DNA from: Saccharomyces mikatae IFO 1815
Lineage: Eukaryota; Ascomycota; Saccharomycetes; Saccharomycetales; Saccharomycetaceae
DNA: 64,000 nt
Reading direction: 5' to 3'
NCBI RefSeq assembly: GCF_947241705.1
Contig: NC_079263.1
Coordinates: 186,001 to 250,000, forward strand
In this document: positions 18,674-29,066 of the stretch, in pieces
Layout of the letters: each line of letters begins with the position of its first letter
Numbering within the stretch: position 1 is the stretch's first letter
Program-made: the position numbers and the translations under genes
The notes under the pieces: model-generated
What the model saw: only the letters and a program-made list of their open reading frames with translations
The model's database searches: none
What the model was told of the DNA's origin: nothing

Positions 18674-21325
18674 CTAATTATAAAATGCATCATAGAAATC
18701 ATTGAAGTTTGCCGTAGTAATACCTAGATTATCTGATTCTAGTTCCTTGTCAATTATTATATTCTTTTGGAAAATTTCCCTTTCCATTAAGAAATCTGAA
18801 ATTTCCTTGAATTTCAAATATATTTTGTTTAGTTCACTGACAGGGAACTTCAAGAGTACGTTTTTATTTTTCACTGACTGACTATAATCTGTGGCATTAT
18901 TATTATCCGAGTTCCTCGCAAAATTTTGTTTTTTCTTGCTGAATCTCAACATGTATTTGACCAGATTCAAAGCTTTGTTGAAACTTTTGTTAGGTTGAAA
19001 GTTATCGTTGTTATTCATCTCATTTCGTAAAAAAGATATGATAATCTCTAGTTTTTTCAAAATTTCCAAAATTTTATCATGAATCAAAAGTAATTGAACG
19101 TTAATTTCTTCGTTCGAAAGGTTCTTATAAAACTCATCATATAATATCACTTCACAACGTTGGAAAATAGCAAATGTTATCATTATGAAATTCTGTAAGA
19201 TTTGAATAAATTGGTGTGTGAATAAAAACTCATTACCACTGGAATTGAAATGATTTTCGATACTTGAAAACGATCTTATCGACTTAATTGGAAAAATGAA
19301 ATTAAATGACACTGAATAAAAAATTCGCATAGTAGAAATAATTTTCATCAGATTCTTTGCGCACTTTCCAGAACTTGATGCCTTATCGTTGTGAAGAGAA
19401 TGTTGAACTCCCATGGATAATGATGATTCGTTTTGAATAAAAAAGAAAAAATTTGTATACGCAATGGTATTAAAAAAATTCAAAGTATCTTTCCACTCTC
19501 TACCGACTTCGTTATCATTTTCATATGAGCCCAATAATTTACTGACACCGGTAGTTAGTGTTTCTAATAAACTTTCAACTTGAGCCAAATCTACTGGCAA
19601 ATAGAAAGGAATATCTTGCAGAGCATTTATCAATTTTGTTTGTGTTTCCAATAATTCTAAATCGTTAGCAATTGAAGGAATTTCATTTGTATCAATGGAA
19701 GAAGGTATTGGGGATAAGTTTTCAGTAGTGGATACCATGAATGAAGATTGACCTAGAAGTGAATGTCTTGAGTAGTACATTTTTTTTAAAAAATGAAATA
19801 ATTTAAAATCATTTATCTGAAAGCTTAACAGACAATTCAGGTCTTCGTCCAAGTTAGATTTTTGATCATCATGCATATACAAAGATTCATAAAACTTTGT
19901 AATTGCGATGAATTTGATTGTCTCTTGATCATAAGATTCAAGATCTATCAATGTTATTTGGCTCCGAATCAACCTCAAATTGTTTAGTAATTTCAAGACG
20001 TCAACATTAATGGCCTGCCTATTGAATAAAGTAATTGAATCGTTCAAAAGTAACAACAGCACAGTCAACTGACCTAATTTAGTCAGTTGGGATAAAGGAA
20101 GGTTATTAGTTGTGAAGGAAGAACAGGACTCGCCATTTGGAAAAGATTCATTAACAAATTCCAGTAAGTTGGTCTTGTCTAAGATTGGCAAAAACTCTTC
20201 AATATTGAGATTCCCGACCATTTCAGAGTTTAACATATCAATAATTGCTGCTTTTGATGGAAAGTTCACCTTGCCAACTTCGGTAAATTCCTGGTGACTA
20301 TTATCGACATTGGGATTAATTTTGAACTGGTTGATATGGCAGATATCGTGCAAAATATTATAGAACTTGAAAAGGTAATGATCTCTCAAGATAATGAAGT
20401 TTTTGGTGAAAAGATAGTTAGGAGTATCCCTCAAAGGTTTCACCTGAACTAAACTTTGAACGTCTGTCAATGCTAAGGCTGTAAAGCATTTTTGTAAAGA
20501 CGTGGAGGGTTCAGAATTTGGATGTTCAAACTCAGTTCTTTTACCACCAATCTTACTTTTTTTAGCGTTGTCACTTGTCTTGCCACTTTTGTTAGTGGTG
20601 GAACTACCGGCATTTGAATTCGACCTTTCTTTAAAGCTTTTCAGTTGTAAGTTTTGTAAATCTACCAATTTGTTTTTCAAAAAGTCTATTTCTTTGACCA
20701 GTACTTCCTCTTGAGTAAATGGAGAAGTCATCAAATCGAAAACTGCCGAATCCTGGTTCATACCAATATTGTAAGAGTAGGTGTGACCCGTATAGTCAAA
20801 GCCTTGCGCATTAACCAGTTGCAATCGCGTGTTGTATTCTCTGATTTGATCCATGGAGGGTACATCGGGACTATCACTCCTCACAATAGTGTTGCCATGA
20901 GCAGTACCATTAATGTTACTACTATTCTGACGAGGAGCAGTGTTATTATTGGTATTGTTATTTTGATAGCTAGCAGCTTTGTTCCACTGCATTGCGGTAT
21001 CCACAGAGGGGTTAAATGAGAAGCTGGAAGCTTCCATCGACGTTTGCATTATCGGATACTGCGTTTGAATCATCACGTTTTTCTGATTTACACCGTTTCC
21101 CTGATTGAAATGGTTGGCACCTAGGCCATTGCCGTGCGTGGACATTCCAGATGCAGAGGGCACAGCAACCATCTTACCGGGTCCATCTGGATAGAAGCAG
21201 TCCGGTTTGTTATATTTGACACAATTCCCACATATTGGTTTTGCCCTGTCGCACCCGATCTTTCTCTTCCTGCACTGGGTGCAGGCAGGCGGCTTCCTCA
21301 CTTTTCTCACTTGCATGTCCATCAT
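18674..21325 (-). CDS. RSC30: RSC chromatin-remodelling complex subunit with Zn2Cys6 domain
   Basis: 883 residues from the ATG at 21323-21325 (MMDMQVRKVRK). The Zn2Cys6 binuclear cluster has cysteines at 15, 18, 25, 32, 35 and 43 (CTQCRKRKIGC, ICGNC). This is followed by an Asn/Gln-rich low-complexity region, then a long helical domain. Rsc30 pairs with its paralogue Rsc3 in the RSC remodeller and directs it to CG-rich promoter sites. Divergence from S. cerevisiae is concentrated in the middle region, as usual for this fast-evolving gene. In S. cerevisiae the CUP1 repeat carries a partial copy of this gene; here only the complete gene is present. Confidence 0.97.
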   Translation of the reverse strand: MMDMQVRKVRKPPACTQCRKRKIGCDRAKPICGNCVKYNKPDCFYPDGPGKMVAVPSASGMSTHGNGLGANHFNQGNGVNQKNVMIQTQYPIMQTSMEASSFSFNPSVDTAMQWNKAASYQNNNTNNNTAPRQNSSNINGTAHGNTIVRSDSPDVPSMDQIREYNTRLQLVNAQGFDYTGHTYSYNIGMNQDSAVFDLMTSPFTQEEVLVKEIDFLKNKLVDLQNLQLKSFKERSNSNAGSSTTNKSGKTSDNAKKSKIGGKRTEFEHPNSEPSTSLQKCFTALALTDVQSLVQVKPLRDTPNYLFTKNFIILRDHYLFKFYNILHDICHINQFKINPNVDNSHQEFTEVGKVNFPSKAAIIDMLNSEMVGNLNIEEFLPILDKTNLLEFVNESFPNGESCSSFTTNNLPLSQLTKLGQLTVLLLLLNDSITLFNRQAINVDVLKLLNNLRLIRSQITLIDLESYDQETIKFIAITKFYESLYMHDDQKSNLDEDLNCLLSFQINDFKLFHFLKKMYYSRHSLLGQSSFMVSTTENLSPIPSSIDTNEIPSIANDLELLETQTKLINALQDIPFYLPVDLAQVESLLETLTTGVSKLLGSYENDNEVGREWKDTLNFFNTIAYTNFFFFIQNESSLSMGVQHSLHNDKASSSGKCAKNLMKIISTMRIFYSVSFNFIFPIKSIRSFSSIENHFNSSGNEFLFTHQFIQILQNFIMITFAIFQRCEVILYDEFYKNLSNEEINVQLLLIHDKILEILKKLEIIISFLRNEMNNNDNFQPNKSFNKALNLVKYMLRFSKKKQNFARNSDNNNATDYSQSVKNKNVLLKFPVSELNKIYLKFKEISDFLMEREIFQKNIIIDKELESDNLGITTANFNDFYDAFYN

Positions 21326-21740
21326 GATTAAAAACAAACGGCAACGCTACAGCACTAGTCACAACAGACAACCACAGTACTCCTCTCATAAACTATCAAG
21401 ATGCATTAAAAGAACAACAACTTTCTTCTTGTTCTTCCACTCTTTGCATCATTCCTGCAAAATATCACACTGCACGAGCTGGAATGTATAAGCACTTTAG
21501 TGAGTGTTTATGTCGAAGCTGTATTTCAAAGCAGCATATTTTCTCCAGTTAATCACTGATATTTGTGCTAGACTTGTGTGTTACCACTTAGGCGTCGTGT
21601 TTGACCCGTTTCCCCATGACCCCTCCTGTAGAACCTTCTTTTCTAAAATTTGCTTTATTATACCAAATTACCTTCAACTTTATATACTGAATTTGATATC
21701 GAATAAGTATGTATACTGTATAATGTTATTACTGAACAAT
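21326..21740. other. RSC30 promoter and CPR2 3' flank
   Basis: 415 bases upstream of RSC30. Open frames on the plus strand here run into the antisense of RSC30 and are not called. No RNA gene or repeat is visible. Confidence 0.5.
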
Positions 21741-22358
21741 TTATGAAGAGAGGTCAGATGTCCACTCACCACAATTTGTAATCTTGACCGGCTCCAAAGG
21801 TTTGTCTTGGGAATCTCTGGACACATGCTGTATATAATTGACCACATCCATGCCATCCACGACCTGGCCAAAGACCACATGCTTTCCATCCAACCATGAC
21901 GTTTCTTGCGCAGTGGTAATGAAGAACTGGGAACCATTGGTGTCCTTACCACGATTGGCCATCGATAATCTACCCTTGCGATCGTGTTTCAAAGTAAAGT
22001 TCTCGTCAGGGAACGTGTCACCATAAATTGATTTACCACCGACACCTGTACCACGTGTGAAGTCGCCGCCCTGGATCATAAAATTGGGAATCACTCTGTG
22101 GAAAGTGGATCCGATGAACCCTTTCTTGGAATCAGTAGCAATACTCAGCTGATAGAAATTCTTGGCTGTCTTGGGACACACTTTTCCATACAGTCCAATA
22201 ACAATCCTGCCCACTTTCTCTTCACCATGATTGATATCGAAAAACACCTTTTGCGTAATTACTTCCTCCTTTTCATCTATCAACTCGCCCACGTTTGATG
22301 CGATAGCATTAACGCTAAGCAATAATAACAGCCAATACCACAAACCGTTCAGTTTCAT
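21741..22358 (-). CDS. CPR2: Secretory-pathway cyclophilin (peptidyl-prolyl isomerase)
   Basis: 205 residues. An N-terminal signal peptide (hydrophobic [15 protein letters not shown], cleavage likely near residue 20) is followed by a complete cyclophilin domain with the catalytic [14 protein letters not shown] motif, the NGSQFFIT loop and the [10 protein letters not shown] cyclosporin-site tryptophan. Catalyses cis-trans proline isomerisation in the secretory pathway. It ends ...EWTSDLSS with no HDEL retention signal, as in S. cerevisiae. Paralogue of CPR5. Confidence 0.96.
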   Translation of the reverse strand: MKLNGLWYWLLLLLSVNAIASNVGELIDEKEEVITQKVFFDINHGEEKVGRIVIGLYGKVCPKTAKNFYQLSIATDSKKGFIGSTFHRVIPNFMIQGGDFTRGTGVGGKSIYGDTFPDENFTLKHDRKGRLSMANRGKDTNGSQFFITTAQETSWLDGKHVVFGQVVDGMDVVNYIQHVSRDSQDKPLEPVKITNCGEWTSDLSS

Positions 22359-22525
22359 TCTGTTTACTCTTTGTTTTTCTTCTTTCTTTCTATTTCCTTC
22401 TTCTTGTGGGAAAACGTTCTTCTATCATTTGTCTATCAATTTTTGAAGAAAAGTCAACTTAAAAGCTGGTTTCGCGGGGCTTCTATAATACAGTACAAAG
22501 ATACACACAATTGCTATGACAGCCG

Positions 22526-23413
22526 TCATATGTAGTTGGGGGTAGACCTGATGCTTGTAACCATTAACTTATCCAGCATTTCCGTAGTGATCCCCATGTT
22601 ACCATTTCCAGCACGACCGGTGCCATTTTCCACTGTCTGTCCTCCTGTACCCATGGTGTTGACTGTCATGTTGACGTTTGTGGTCGAGGGAACAGTTGCC
22701 ATGTTGGCGCCACCAGTGGGTCGTACACTGTCCTTGTTGCTCCCTCCACCAGCATTGTTGCCGTTAGGAGCAGCGGGTGTGGTAGTACTGGTGTCTATGG
22801 GTACTTTATAGTGTACGCCTTGGGAAGGTTGGAATTCAATCAGGTCGTACAGGCTCTCCAATGTACTGTTCAGGTGATAGCTCGTGGACATCAGTCTACT
22901 TTGTACAATCTTAAAAATGGTTGGTGATTGGTAGACGTTGGCACCAATTATGTAGTAGTCTTGTAATGGGATAATCTTTGGTCCCTTGGAGCTTCCCACA
23001 CTAGAATTGTTCAATCGTCTTTGTTTCCTGATAGTCCAAAAATCAGGCTCTCTCACACTACTCAGTACATACTCAGTACCATCTAACTTAGTCAGTTCTT
23101 CCTCTAATTGCATATACATAGGGTACTTGAAGAGAATTTGTCTTCTTGCCGAATCTACATAGGCAAATTCATCTTCCAAGTTCGCATTCTTTCCATCCGA
23201 TAAGTTTATTATGTTTTGTGCCATATTCACATTACCATTAGGATCGTTTAGTTGCGAGAATTGCCTTTGCATTTTAATTACTTGGTTATTTGACGTCTTA
23301 TCGAAAAATGGTGATTCAGCGAAGTAATCCAGAACGTTCTCAGTTCTCAAGCCGAAAACTTGAATCCATTCCGGAGATTTCCATTGTAATTCATCCAATG
23401 GCGTTATGTTCAT
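22526..23413 (-). CDS. MED6: Mediator head subunit Med6
   Basis: 295 residues. N-terminal conserved Med6 domain (residues 1-160, e.g. LQWKSPEWIQVFGLRTENVLDYF and YYIIGANVYQSP), then a Gly/Asn/Thr-rich disordered C-terminal tail. An essential head-module subunit of Mediator that contacts Pol II and transmits activator signals. It shares a short divergent promoter with FYV4. Confidence 0.96.
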   Translation of the reverse strand: MNITPLDELQWKSPEWIQVFGLRTENVLDYFAESPFFDKTSNNQVIKMQRQFSQLNDPNGNVNMAQNIINLSDGKNANLEDEFAYVDSARRQILFKYPMYMQLEEELTKLDGTEYVLSSVREPDFWTIRKQRRLNNSSVGSSKGPKIIPLQDYYIIGANVYQSPTIFKIVQSRLMSTSYHLNSTLESLYDLIEFQPSQGVHYKVPIDTSTTTPAAPNGNNAGGGSNKDSVRPTGGANMATVPSTTNVNMTVNTMGTGGQTVENGTGRAGNGNMGITTEMLDKLMVTSIRSTPNYI

Positions 23414-23635
23414 TTTAAGAGGTCTTATTTTGCTTTTCTGCTCTCAACTTTTTATTTGAAATCTTTCTCATTCTTCCAACATTTTTCCACTCATTTACTA
23501 TACGCTGACAATATTACCCAAGAAAAAAAAGTAGTCAGGCTAATAAAAGCACTATTGGTATCTTCAAACAAGAGAGATAAATAAAAAAAAGCCCAATCTA
23601 ATAGTAATTGGCCCTCATTGAATACACATTTTGTC

Positions 23636-24025
23636 ATGATTTCATCACAAGTTAGTAACAGGTTTCCCTTATTTCTAAGGCGTTTGTTGATTACTCCTAA
23701 AATTTCCTATCGTTATAGTTCAACAATCCCCAAACCAAATGGACAGATACCTGACGTTAACACATTTTTAACCAAAATTGGTCGAAATTGTAACGAATTG
23801 AAAGATGCTTTTGAGAATAACTGGAACAACCTTTTTCAGTGGGATTCCAAGATGTTGAAGGAAAAAGGTGTGAATATTCAACAAAGAAAGTACATATTGA
23901 ACCAAGTTCAGAAATATCGCAACAACGAACCGATTTGTGAAATTAAACTGGGTAAAAAATCATTCTTTGGTGGTGAGAGGAAGAGAAAGGCTTTTACTGC
24001 TAAATGGAGAGCTGAAAATAAATAA
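23636..24025 (+). CDS. FYV4: Mitochondrial small-subunit ribosomal protein mS41 (Fyv4)
   Basis: 129 residues from the ATG at 23636; six upstream codons are open but begin without ATG. A basic presequence ([22 protein letters not shown]) is followed by the IGR-type motif region ([18 protein letters not shown], with [14 protein letters not shown]) and a basic C-terminus ([14 protein letters not shown]). Known as a mitoribosomal small-subunit component. Confidence 0.94.
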   Translation: MISSQVSNRFPLFLRRLLITPKISYRYSSTIPKPNGQIPDVNTFLTKIGRNCNELKDAFENNWNNLFQWDSKMLKEKGVNIQQRKYILNQVQKYRNNEPICEIKLGKKSFFGGERKRKAFTAKWRAENK

Positions 24026-24220
24026 CAGACATTTAACGAGCTCTAAATAAACATTTTATATGCTCTATATTCTTGTAAATATACGACAAACCCATAATTA
24101 TTTGTATACTTATTTATATTAAGACTTGTTTATCACGCTGGACCTCTTAAAAACCTCATCACTTTTAAACTTGATTTGTAAAGTTATAAGGAAAGGAAAA
24201 ATAAGTATTCTAACAGGAAG

Positions 24221-24766
24221 ATGAGTGAGAAAAGAATGGGACAAAACATGGAAACCACAGATGGGCAGTACTTGAGACTGATTGAACTACTTGCAAACTA
24301 CGATTCAGCCTTAGAGCAGTTGCAAAAAGGTTTTCAGGACGGGTATATTCAATTGAGCAGATCAAACTACTATAATAAGGATTCTTTACGAGGAAACTAT
24401 GGGAAAGATTATTGGGATAAAAATTACACTGGCCAATTAATGGCCATTGTGGAAGAAAAGAGCTCTAAGCCTGTTTTTGATATAGTGAAAAGAAAAGTTC
24501 AAGATACTCACGAGAACGAAAAAGAACAAGATAATACATTGATTCACAGAAAGAAAGGACCCAAATCAAATGAACAAAAAGCACAAATTCCTAAACTGAA
24601 ACAAGATTACGACCCAATTTTAATGTTTGGGGGAGTGTTGTCCGTTCCTTCCTCATTGAGACAATCTCAGACAAGTTTCAAAGGTTGTATTCCTTTGATA
24701 GCTCAATTGATTAACTACAGAAAAGAATTATTAACGTTAGCCGAGATATTGTCTGAGCAAAAGTAA
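24221..24766 (+). CDS. VMA22: V-ATPase assembly factor Vma22
   Basis: 181 residues, mostly helical and charged, with no membrane segment and a lysine/glutamate-rich middle. Orthologous by length and position to Vma22, which with Vma12 assembles the V-ATPase Vo sector at the ER membrane. Weakly conserved to the human CCDC115 family. The C-terminal part (PILMFGGVLSVPSSLRQSQ) is the best conserved element. Confidence 0.94.
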   Translation: MSEKRMGQNMETTDGQYLRLIELLANYDSALEQLQKGFQDGYIQLSRSNYYNKDSLRGNYGKDYWDKNYTGQLMAIVEEKSSKPVFDIVKRKVQDTHENEKEQDNTLIHRKKGPKSNEQKAQIPKLKQDYDPILMFGGVLSVPSSLRQSQTSFKGCIPLIAQLINYRKELLTLAEILSEQK

Positions 24767-25031
24767 GGATTAAGAATATAGTAAAAGAAATAATACATAT
24801 ACACATACATATATTGAAAAAAGAAATAATCATTAAAATACTGTTGTATATTAATCATAATAAAGTCCATAATCTAAAAAAGAAGAAAAGTCAAGGCCAA
24901 ATAAAAAGTCAATACCCAAAAAAAAATCGAACACCGTAATAATACAAAACACCATATCAAACCACGTGGAGTACCCAAAGAACAAGTTTTGGAATGTAGC
25001 TCAAAGAAGAAAAAGAAAAGAGAAAACCAGT

Positions 25032-25985
25032 TCAAGTATTTCGAGGAGTACTAGCTTCACTATGCTGATAGTAAAATTTCAACACGTCATCTACAGATAT
25101 TCTGGTACCTGGAGAATTTAACGACTGGTCAATTTTAAAACAATTTTCTAATTCGGGAGTATGCACCGTACTCAAATCTCTTGGCTTTAATTTGCTAGAG
25201 AATGATGAAACAGAGTGTGAGGAAGAATTAGTCTTGTCGCTAATGCCTTCTCCAAGAACGGAGGGAAATGTATAATTTCTCAAGTCTTCCAAAGTCATTT
25301 CCAATTCTGTAGGTGAATTCAACTGTTTAGTGTTATTTTGGGTATTGTTGGCTTCATTATTATCATGATGGGAGTCCATTGTGGTAGCTATTGTAGAGGA
25401 TGACACTATCCTACTCGAATCATTCATCACCACGTTAGAATATTTAGAGGAGACGTTTGAATCTGGTCGAGGTTGTGGCGCTAACGACGTAAATTCAACC
25501 AATGATTCTACATCATCATCTTGTTCCTCTTTTTCGTGCGATTGAAGATAGCTATTTTCCTTTTTACCATTAGCGTGCGAAATATGATGGAAGTCAAATG
25601 GAGTAGATATACTAGATTGTTTCGTCGTTTTGGTGGACCCACATTTTCTCGATAACAGGTCCTTCTTTTTGAACATTCCCAGAAAGTTTTTCTTTTTATT
25701 AGTCAATATTTTATGATTAGAGTTGATGTTGGAGTTAATTGTCATGTAATTGGGCAAGGGGGGCAACTTAATGTTGTTCTTATTTGGTAAGGCCAGCTTT
25801 TCACTATCAACAAGAACGATTCCTAAGTCTTCGTCGGCGTCTTCATCAGAATCCGTACTGGGCCCATTCATGAATCGTTGCCTCACTTGAAATCCATACA
25901 GTTTTTCCATTTCTTGGTCCTCGTCAATCCAAATAGACTTCATTTGAGGAAGCTCCATTTGTTGCTGCCTTTTCTCTTCTGTCAT
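25032..25985 (-). CDS. GIC1: Cdc42 effector Gic1
   Basis: 317 residues from the ATG at 25983-25985 (MTEEKRQQQ); the frame is open about 30 codons further up but that start is not an ATG and the extension is not conserved in my memory of Gic1. The CRIB motif ISTPFDFHHISHANG at about 126-140 binds GTP-Cdc42. A lysine-rich patch just before it (KKKNFLGMFKKKDLL) is suited to PIP2 binding. Gic1 with Gic2 promotes polarity, bud emergence and septin recruitment. The promoter carries an SBF-type cluster in keeping with late-G1 expression. Confidence 0.95.
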   Translation of the reverse strand: MTEEKRQQQMELPQMKSIWIDEDQEMEKLYGFQVRQRFMNGPSTDSDEDADEDLGIVLVDSEKLALPNKNNIKLPPLPNYMTINSNINSNHKILTNKKKNFLGMFKKKDLLSRKCGSTKTTKQSSISTPFDFHHISHANGKKENSYLQSHEKEEQDDDVESLVEFTSLAPQPRPDSNVSSKYSNVVMNDSSRIVSSSTIATTMDSHHDNNEANNTQNNTKQLNSPTELEMTLEDLRNYTFPSVLGEGISDKTNSSSHSVSSFSSKLKPRDLSTVHTPELENCFKIDQSLNSPGTRISVDDVLKFYYQHSEASTPRNT

Positions 25986-26382
25986 TCTTTTGAATTTATG
26001 ACACAATTGAGTAAGTGAGTCTTCACAGAGTAAATGATAAACAAATAAACAATAGGAATAGGTTCTTTTCTTCACAAAAAAAATAGCAGTAAAATGTATA
26101 ATAATGATTGATTATAATGTGTCCCTCAAAAGTCGATCGGTGAGCACAATTCAGTAAGCACGATGTAACGGACCAAGCCTTCCAACCCCAAATTTGTCTA
26201 TTGATCGTTTTCCTTCTTTATGAAAATCGTCGAAAAAATTCTATGTTTTTTTTCCTTTATTGTTGTCTTTTCGCGAATTCGCGTCGCGTTTTCGTGGGAA
26301 ACGATGATAATAGTGATGCGCATTGCCGTAATGTATATTTCATGTTCATCTATACTTTATATGCTATAATTAATGCACCATT
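25986..26382. other. GIC1 promoter and RPP1 3' flank
   Basis: 397 bases. The notable content is the Swi4/Swi6-type cluster at 26268-26296. No additional gene is supported. Confidence 0.5.
26268..26296 (-). promoter_or_regulatory. SBF/MBF cell-cycle box cluster upstream of GIC1
   Basis: Minus strand: CACGAAAA (26289-26296), an ACGCGA word between, and CGCGAAAA (26268-26275), i.e. two SCB-type CRCGAAA elements flanking an MCB-like core, 283-311 bases upstream of the GIC1 start. Late-G1 SBF control of GIC1 is established in S. cerevisiae. Confidence 0.65.
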
Positions 26383-27264
26383 TTAAGGCTTGTGCCTTTT
26401 GGAAGCATGACCTAGCTGTGCAGGGTCCATGGTTCTTTTGACCACTTTTATGGTTTGTATGTCGTCGATGCCTTGAACATCGTTGACCACGTCATCCTCG
26501 CCCTCATCGCCACCACCAGCAACAATGGTTTGTTTATGGCTCTTATTTCTTAGACGACCATTTAACAGAACCAGTGAGGCCAACTCTCCCATTGCTTTTG
26601 AACACTTATCGCTCGGAAGACCTAAATTCTTGATTAGACTTGTTACTCCTAATATGTTACGGCACTCTAACGGTGAAGTGGCACCACTGCCGATGACAAT
26701 GCCTCTAGATCTCGAGCTCCTGATAACGCTTCTTACATTTGATACAAACTGTCTCCGAGCTTGTACGTCGCGTAAAGCATAGCCATAAACAATCTCGAGC
26801 TTCACTCCTCTGTTAACACAGCTACATATACTTTTGTGCTTAAGAAAAGTTGGCAGGCGTGAGCCGTATTGAAAGGTTAGCAAGTCAATATCCAGATTTG
26901 TGGTTGATAGAGTAAGACCCTTTTCGCTGATTGGCAGCGCTGCTACAATATCAAAGGCCTGGCTTATCTTGGAAAGAGACTGCCCTTTTGAAGGATCGTC
27001 GATGATTAATGTAATCCTGCTATACAATTTTAGCCCCGTATTAGCCATCAACACCCCAAACCTTTCTTTAATATGAATGGGGTTTAACATTTTTATATCT
27101 TTGGGAAATTTTTCACTGTGGTTGACCGTAAAATTAATGGCAATGTGTGTATACCCCAATATATGCATTGTGGTTAGTGTTTTTGTCAAATTATTTATTG
27201 CCTGGGAGGTAACTTTATCCGCATAACTGTTCTGCGGCCACGGCACATTCAAATCTACCAGCAT
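26383..27264 (-). CDS. RPP1: RNase P / RNase MRP protein subunit Rpp1
   Basis: 293 residues. Rpp30/Rpp1 family TIM-barrel-like protein: MLVDLNVPWPQNSYAD at the start, ILGYTHIAINFTVNHS, GVKLEIVYGYALRD and the late SRGIVIGSGATSPLECR motif. Essential for pre-tRNA 5' processing (RNase P) and pre-rRNA A3 cleavage (RNase MRP). The C-terminus ends in a basic segment likely to be a nuclear signal. Confidence 0.96.
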   Translation of the reverse strand: MLVDLNVPWPQNSYADKVTSQAINNLTKTLTTMHILGYTHIAINFTVNHSEKFPKDIKMLNPIHIKERFGVLMANTGLKLYSRITLIIDDPSKGQSLSKISQAFDIVAALPISEKGLTLSTTNLDIDLLTFQYGSRLPTFLKHKSICSCVNRGVKLEIVYGYALRDVQARRQFVSNVRSVIRSSRSRGIVIGSGATSPLECRNILGVTSLIKNLGLPSDKCSKAMGELASLVLLNGRLRNKSHKQTIVAGGGDEGEDDVVNDVQGIDDIQTIKVVKRTMDPAQLGHASKRHKP

Positions 27265-27558
27265 TCTTGGTTTTACAGGTGCTCTGTCCTTTGTTGTCTG
27301 TATTTGTTCAGGATAGTTATTTCTTATTATTAGTTGAATGAAATTTTTTTATTCTGCGAGACGAGAATATGGCATCGCCCATAAATAGATTTTTCATATT
27401 TTTGCCAGTAAAATAGCAAAAGAGAAAGGAGATGTAGTCGACATATTATATCACAATTATAATCCGGAAGGCTCGTTCAAATGAGCCATCGAGCGTTTAT
27501 ATTTATCGGTATGTGTTTATGTATGTACGTAAGCATTTGGCCGAGATCCTATGTCTTC

Positions 27559-28698
27559 TTAGTCCTTTCTCCAGTCGCCGTTGATGCTTCTGGATCTGTT
27601 CAATGCTAGTCTCAAACTAGCCAATTCACTAATAGTTTTATTAACTTTGCAACAGTTTGGATCTAGATTCAAGTTGGTGGCCAATTTAACCACATAACCA
27701 TTGATATACTCAATTTCAATATCCCTCAAGAACAAAGTGTCCTGTCTCATTGAACTACTGTTTTTAGAATTAACTTCACAACCAATTCTAGTGACTTCAG
27801 AGACCATATTATCGGTAGTTAATATTGAATTGATGTCCATTTCTGGGTATTCTTCATTACCGTTGAATTTGTCACGGTAATCAAATAATGGCTTATAAGC
27901 CAACCTCAATATTTGTAAACACTCATCAATTATTGAAGTAAAAACTGGACCACAATCGTCTTTCATTTCGCCATTGAGACAATCTAAAATAGCCGTAACT
28001 GGATTTATGCACGCGTTAACTAAGAACTTAAATAGTTGGCCGAATAGCATTTCTTGGTAAGTGGTGTGTTCTATTCCAAATTCTTTGGCAAATTTCGGTT
28101 CTGTTAATAACTTTACTAAAGAGTTTTTGGCAGCATCGTTTTCAACTACGGACTTCTTTTGAATCATGTCATTATCTGTCCAAGGCAATCTGGCAACCTT
28201 CATACCGGCCCACCCGGCGTGATTAAAGATGCCTGCCTTGTCCTGATAAACACCATGAGAGATGACACCTTGAAATAAACGAGGTCTATTTTTTGAATCG
28301 GTAAATATTTCTTCTTTTAACAGTTCTAAAACACCTAGTCCATTTTGAATCAGAATCAAATTTGTATTTTCATTGATGTAAGGCAAATAGGGAGCCAGTG
28401 CTTCCTTTGTTTGGTAAGTCTTTGTAGTGACGACTAAATTGTCAATAGGCTTTTTGGAGAATGTTTCAGGGCATTCGCTTTGCTCAACCGGATACGATAA
28501 TAGTGGTGAACCTTTCGCATAAATTTTACGAATCGATACTTTGTTCTCGTTGGCCTTCTGAAATTGTGCAAGTCTTTCTTGTGATCTAAATAATGGCACA
28601 ACAAGGGCATTGGTGAATCTGAGAAGGTCCACGGCCAAAACGGTACCCATGGCACCCAATCCAAGGATATGAATAGTGCTTCTTTGTGGAGCAGTCAT
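27559..28698 (-). CDS. PAN5: 2-dehydropantoate 2-reductase
   Basis: 379 residues. N-terminal Rossmann motif ILGLGAMGTVLAVDLLRF (GxGxxG), LVVTTKTYQT, then LIQNGLGV typical of ketopantoate reductases; the helical C-terminal domain begins near FKFLVNACINPVTA. The family reduces 2-dehydropantoate to pantoate with NADPH in pantothenate and CoA synthesis. The gene is bounded by RPP1 and SSZ1 on the same strand. Confidence 0.95.
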   Translation of the reverse strand: MTAPQRSTIHILGLGAMGTVLAVDLLRFTNALVVPLFRSQERLAQFQKANENKVSIRKIYAKGSPLLSYPVEQSECPETFSKKPIDNLVVTTKTYQTKEALAPYLPYINENTNLILIQNGLGVLELLKEEIFTDSKNRPRLFQGVISHGVYQDKAGIFNHAGWAGMKVARLPWTDNDMIQKKSVVENDAAKNSLVKLLTEPKFAKEFGIEHTTYQEMLFGQLFKFLVNACINPVTAILDCLNGEMKDDCGPVFTSIIDECLQILRLAYKPLFDYRDKFNGNEEYPEMDINSILTTDNMVSEVTRIGCEVNSKNSSSMRQDTLFLRDIEIEYINGYVVKLATNLNLDPNCCKVNKTISELASLRLALNRSRSINGDWRKD

Positions 28699-29066
28699 GT
28701 TATGTTAGCTTTTTTCTATGTATGTTGTATATACTTTTTCTTATCGTTATAAAATCATACAAAGTAGAGGTTACAGTGTACAGCATCTTTATACTTCAAT
28801 GTTACTTCACCGAACTTGATATTACGATAAGACTTCTCGAGAAGCCGTTAGCAGCGCCCCATAAAAAAAAAAAGGAAACCGTAAGAAATGAAATACTTCA
28901 AGTAAATGAGGCATGGTTCATTAGCGAACAGTAAACAGCATCATAGTTTTCCTGATTCACGATTCTTGAATCAGATATTATATACTCTTTCTTGAAAAAT
29001 GGTATAGTTCCATCATGTATATATTTTTCTGTACATATATATTTATACACTACATCTTAAAGTGTT
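28699..29066. other. PAN5 promoter and SSZ1 3' flank
   Basis: 368 AT-rich bases with a TATATATTTTTCTGTACATA stretch near 29017-29036, probably the SSZ1 polyadenylation region. No other feature is visible. Confidence 0.45.
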
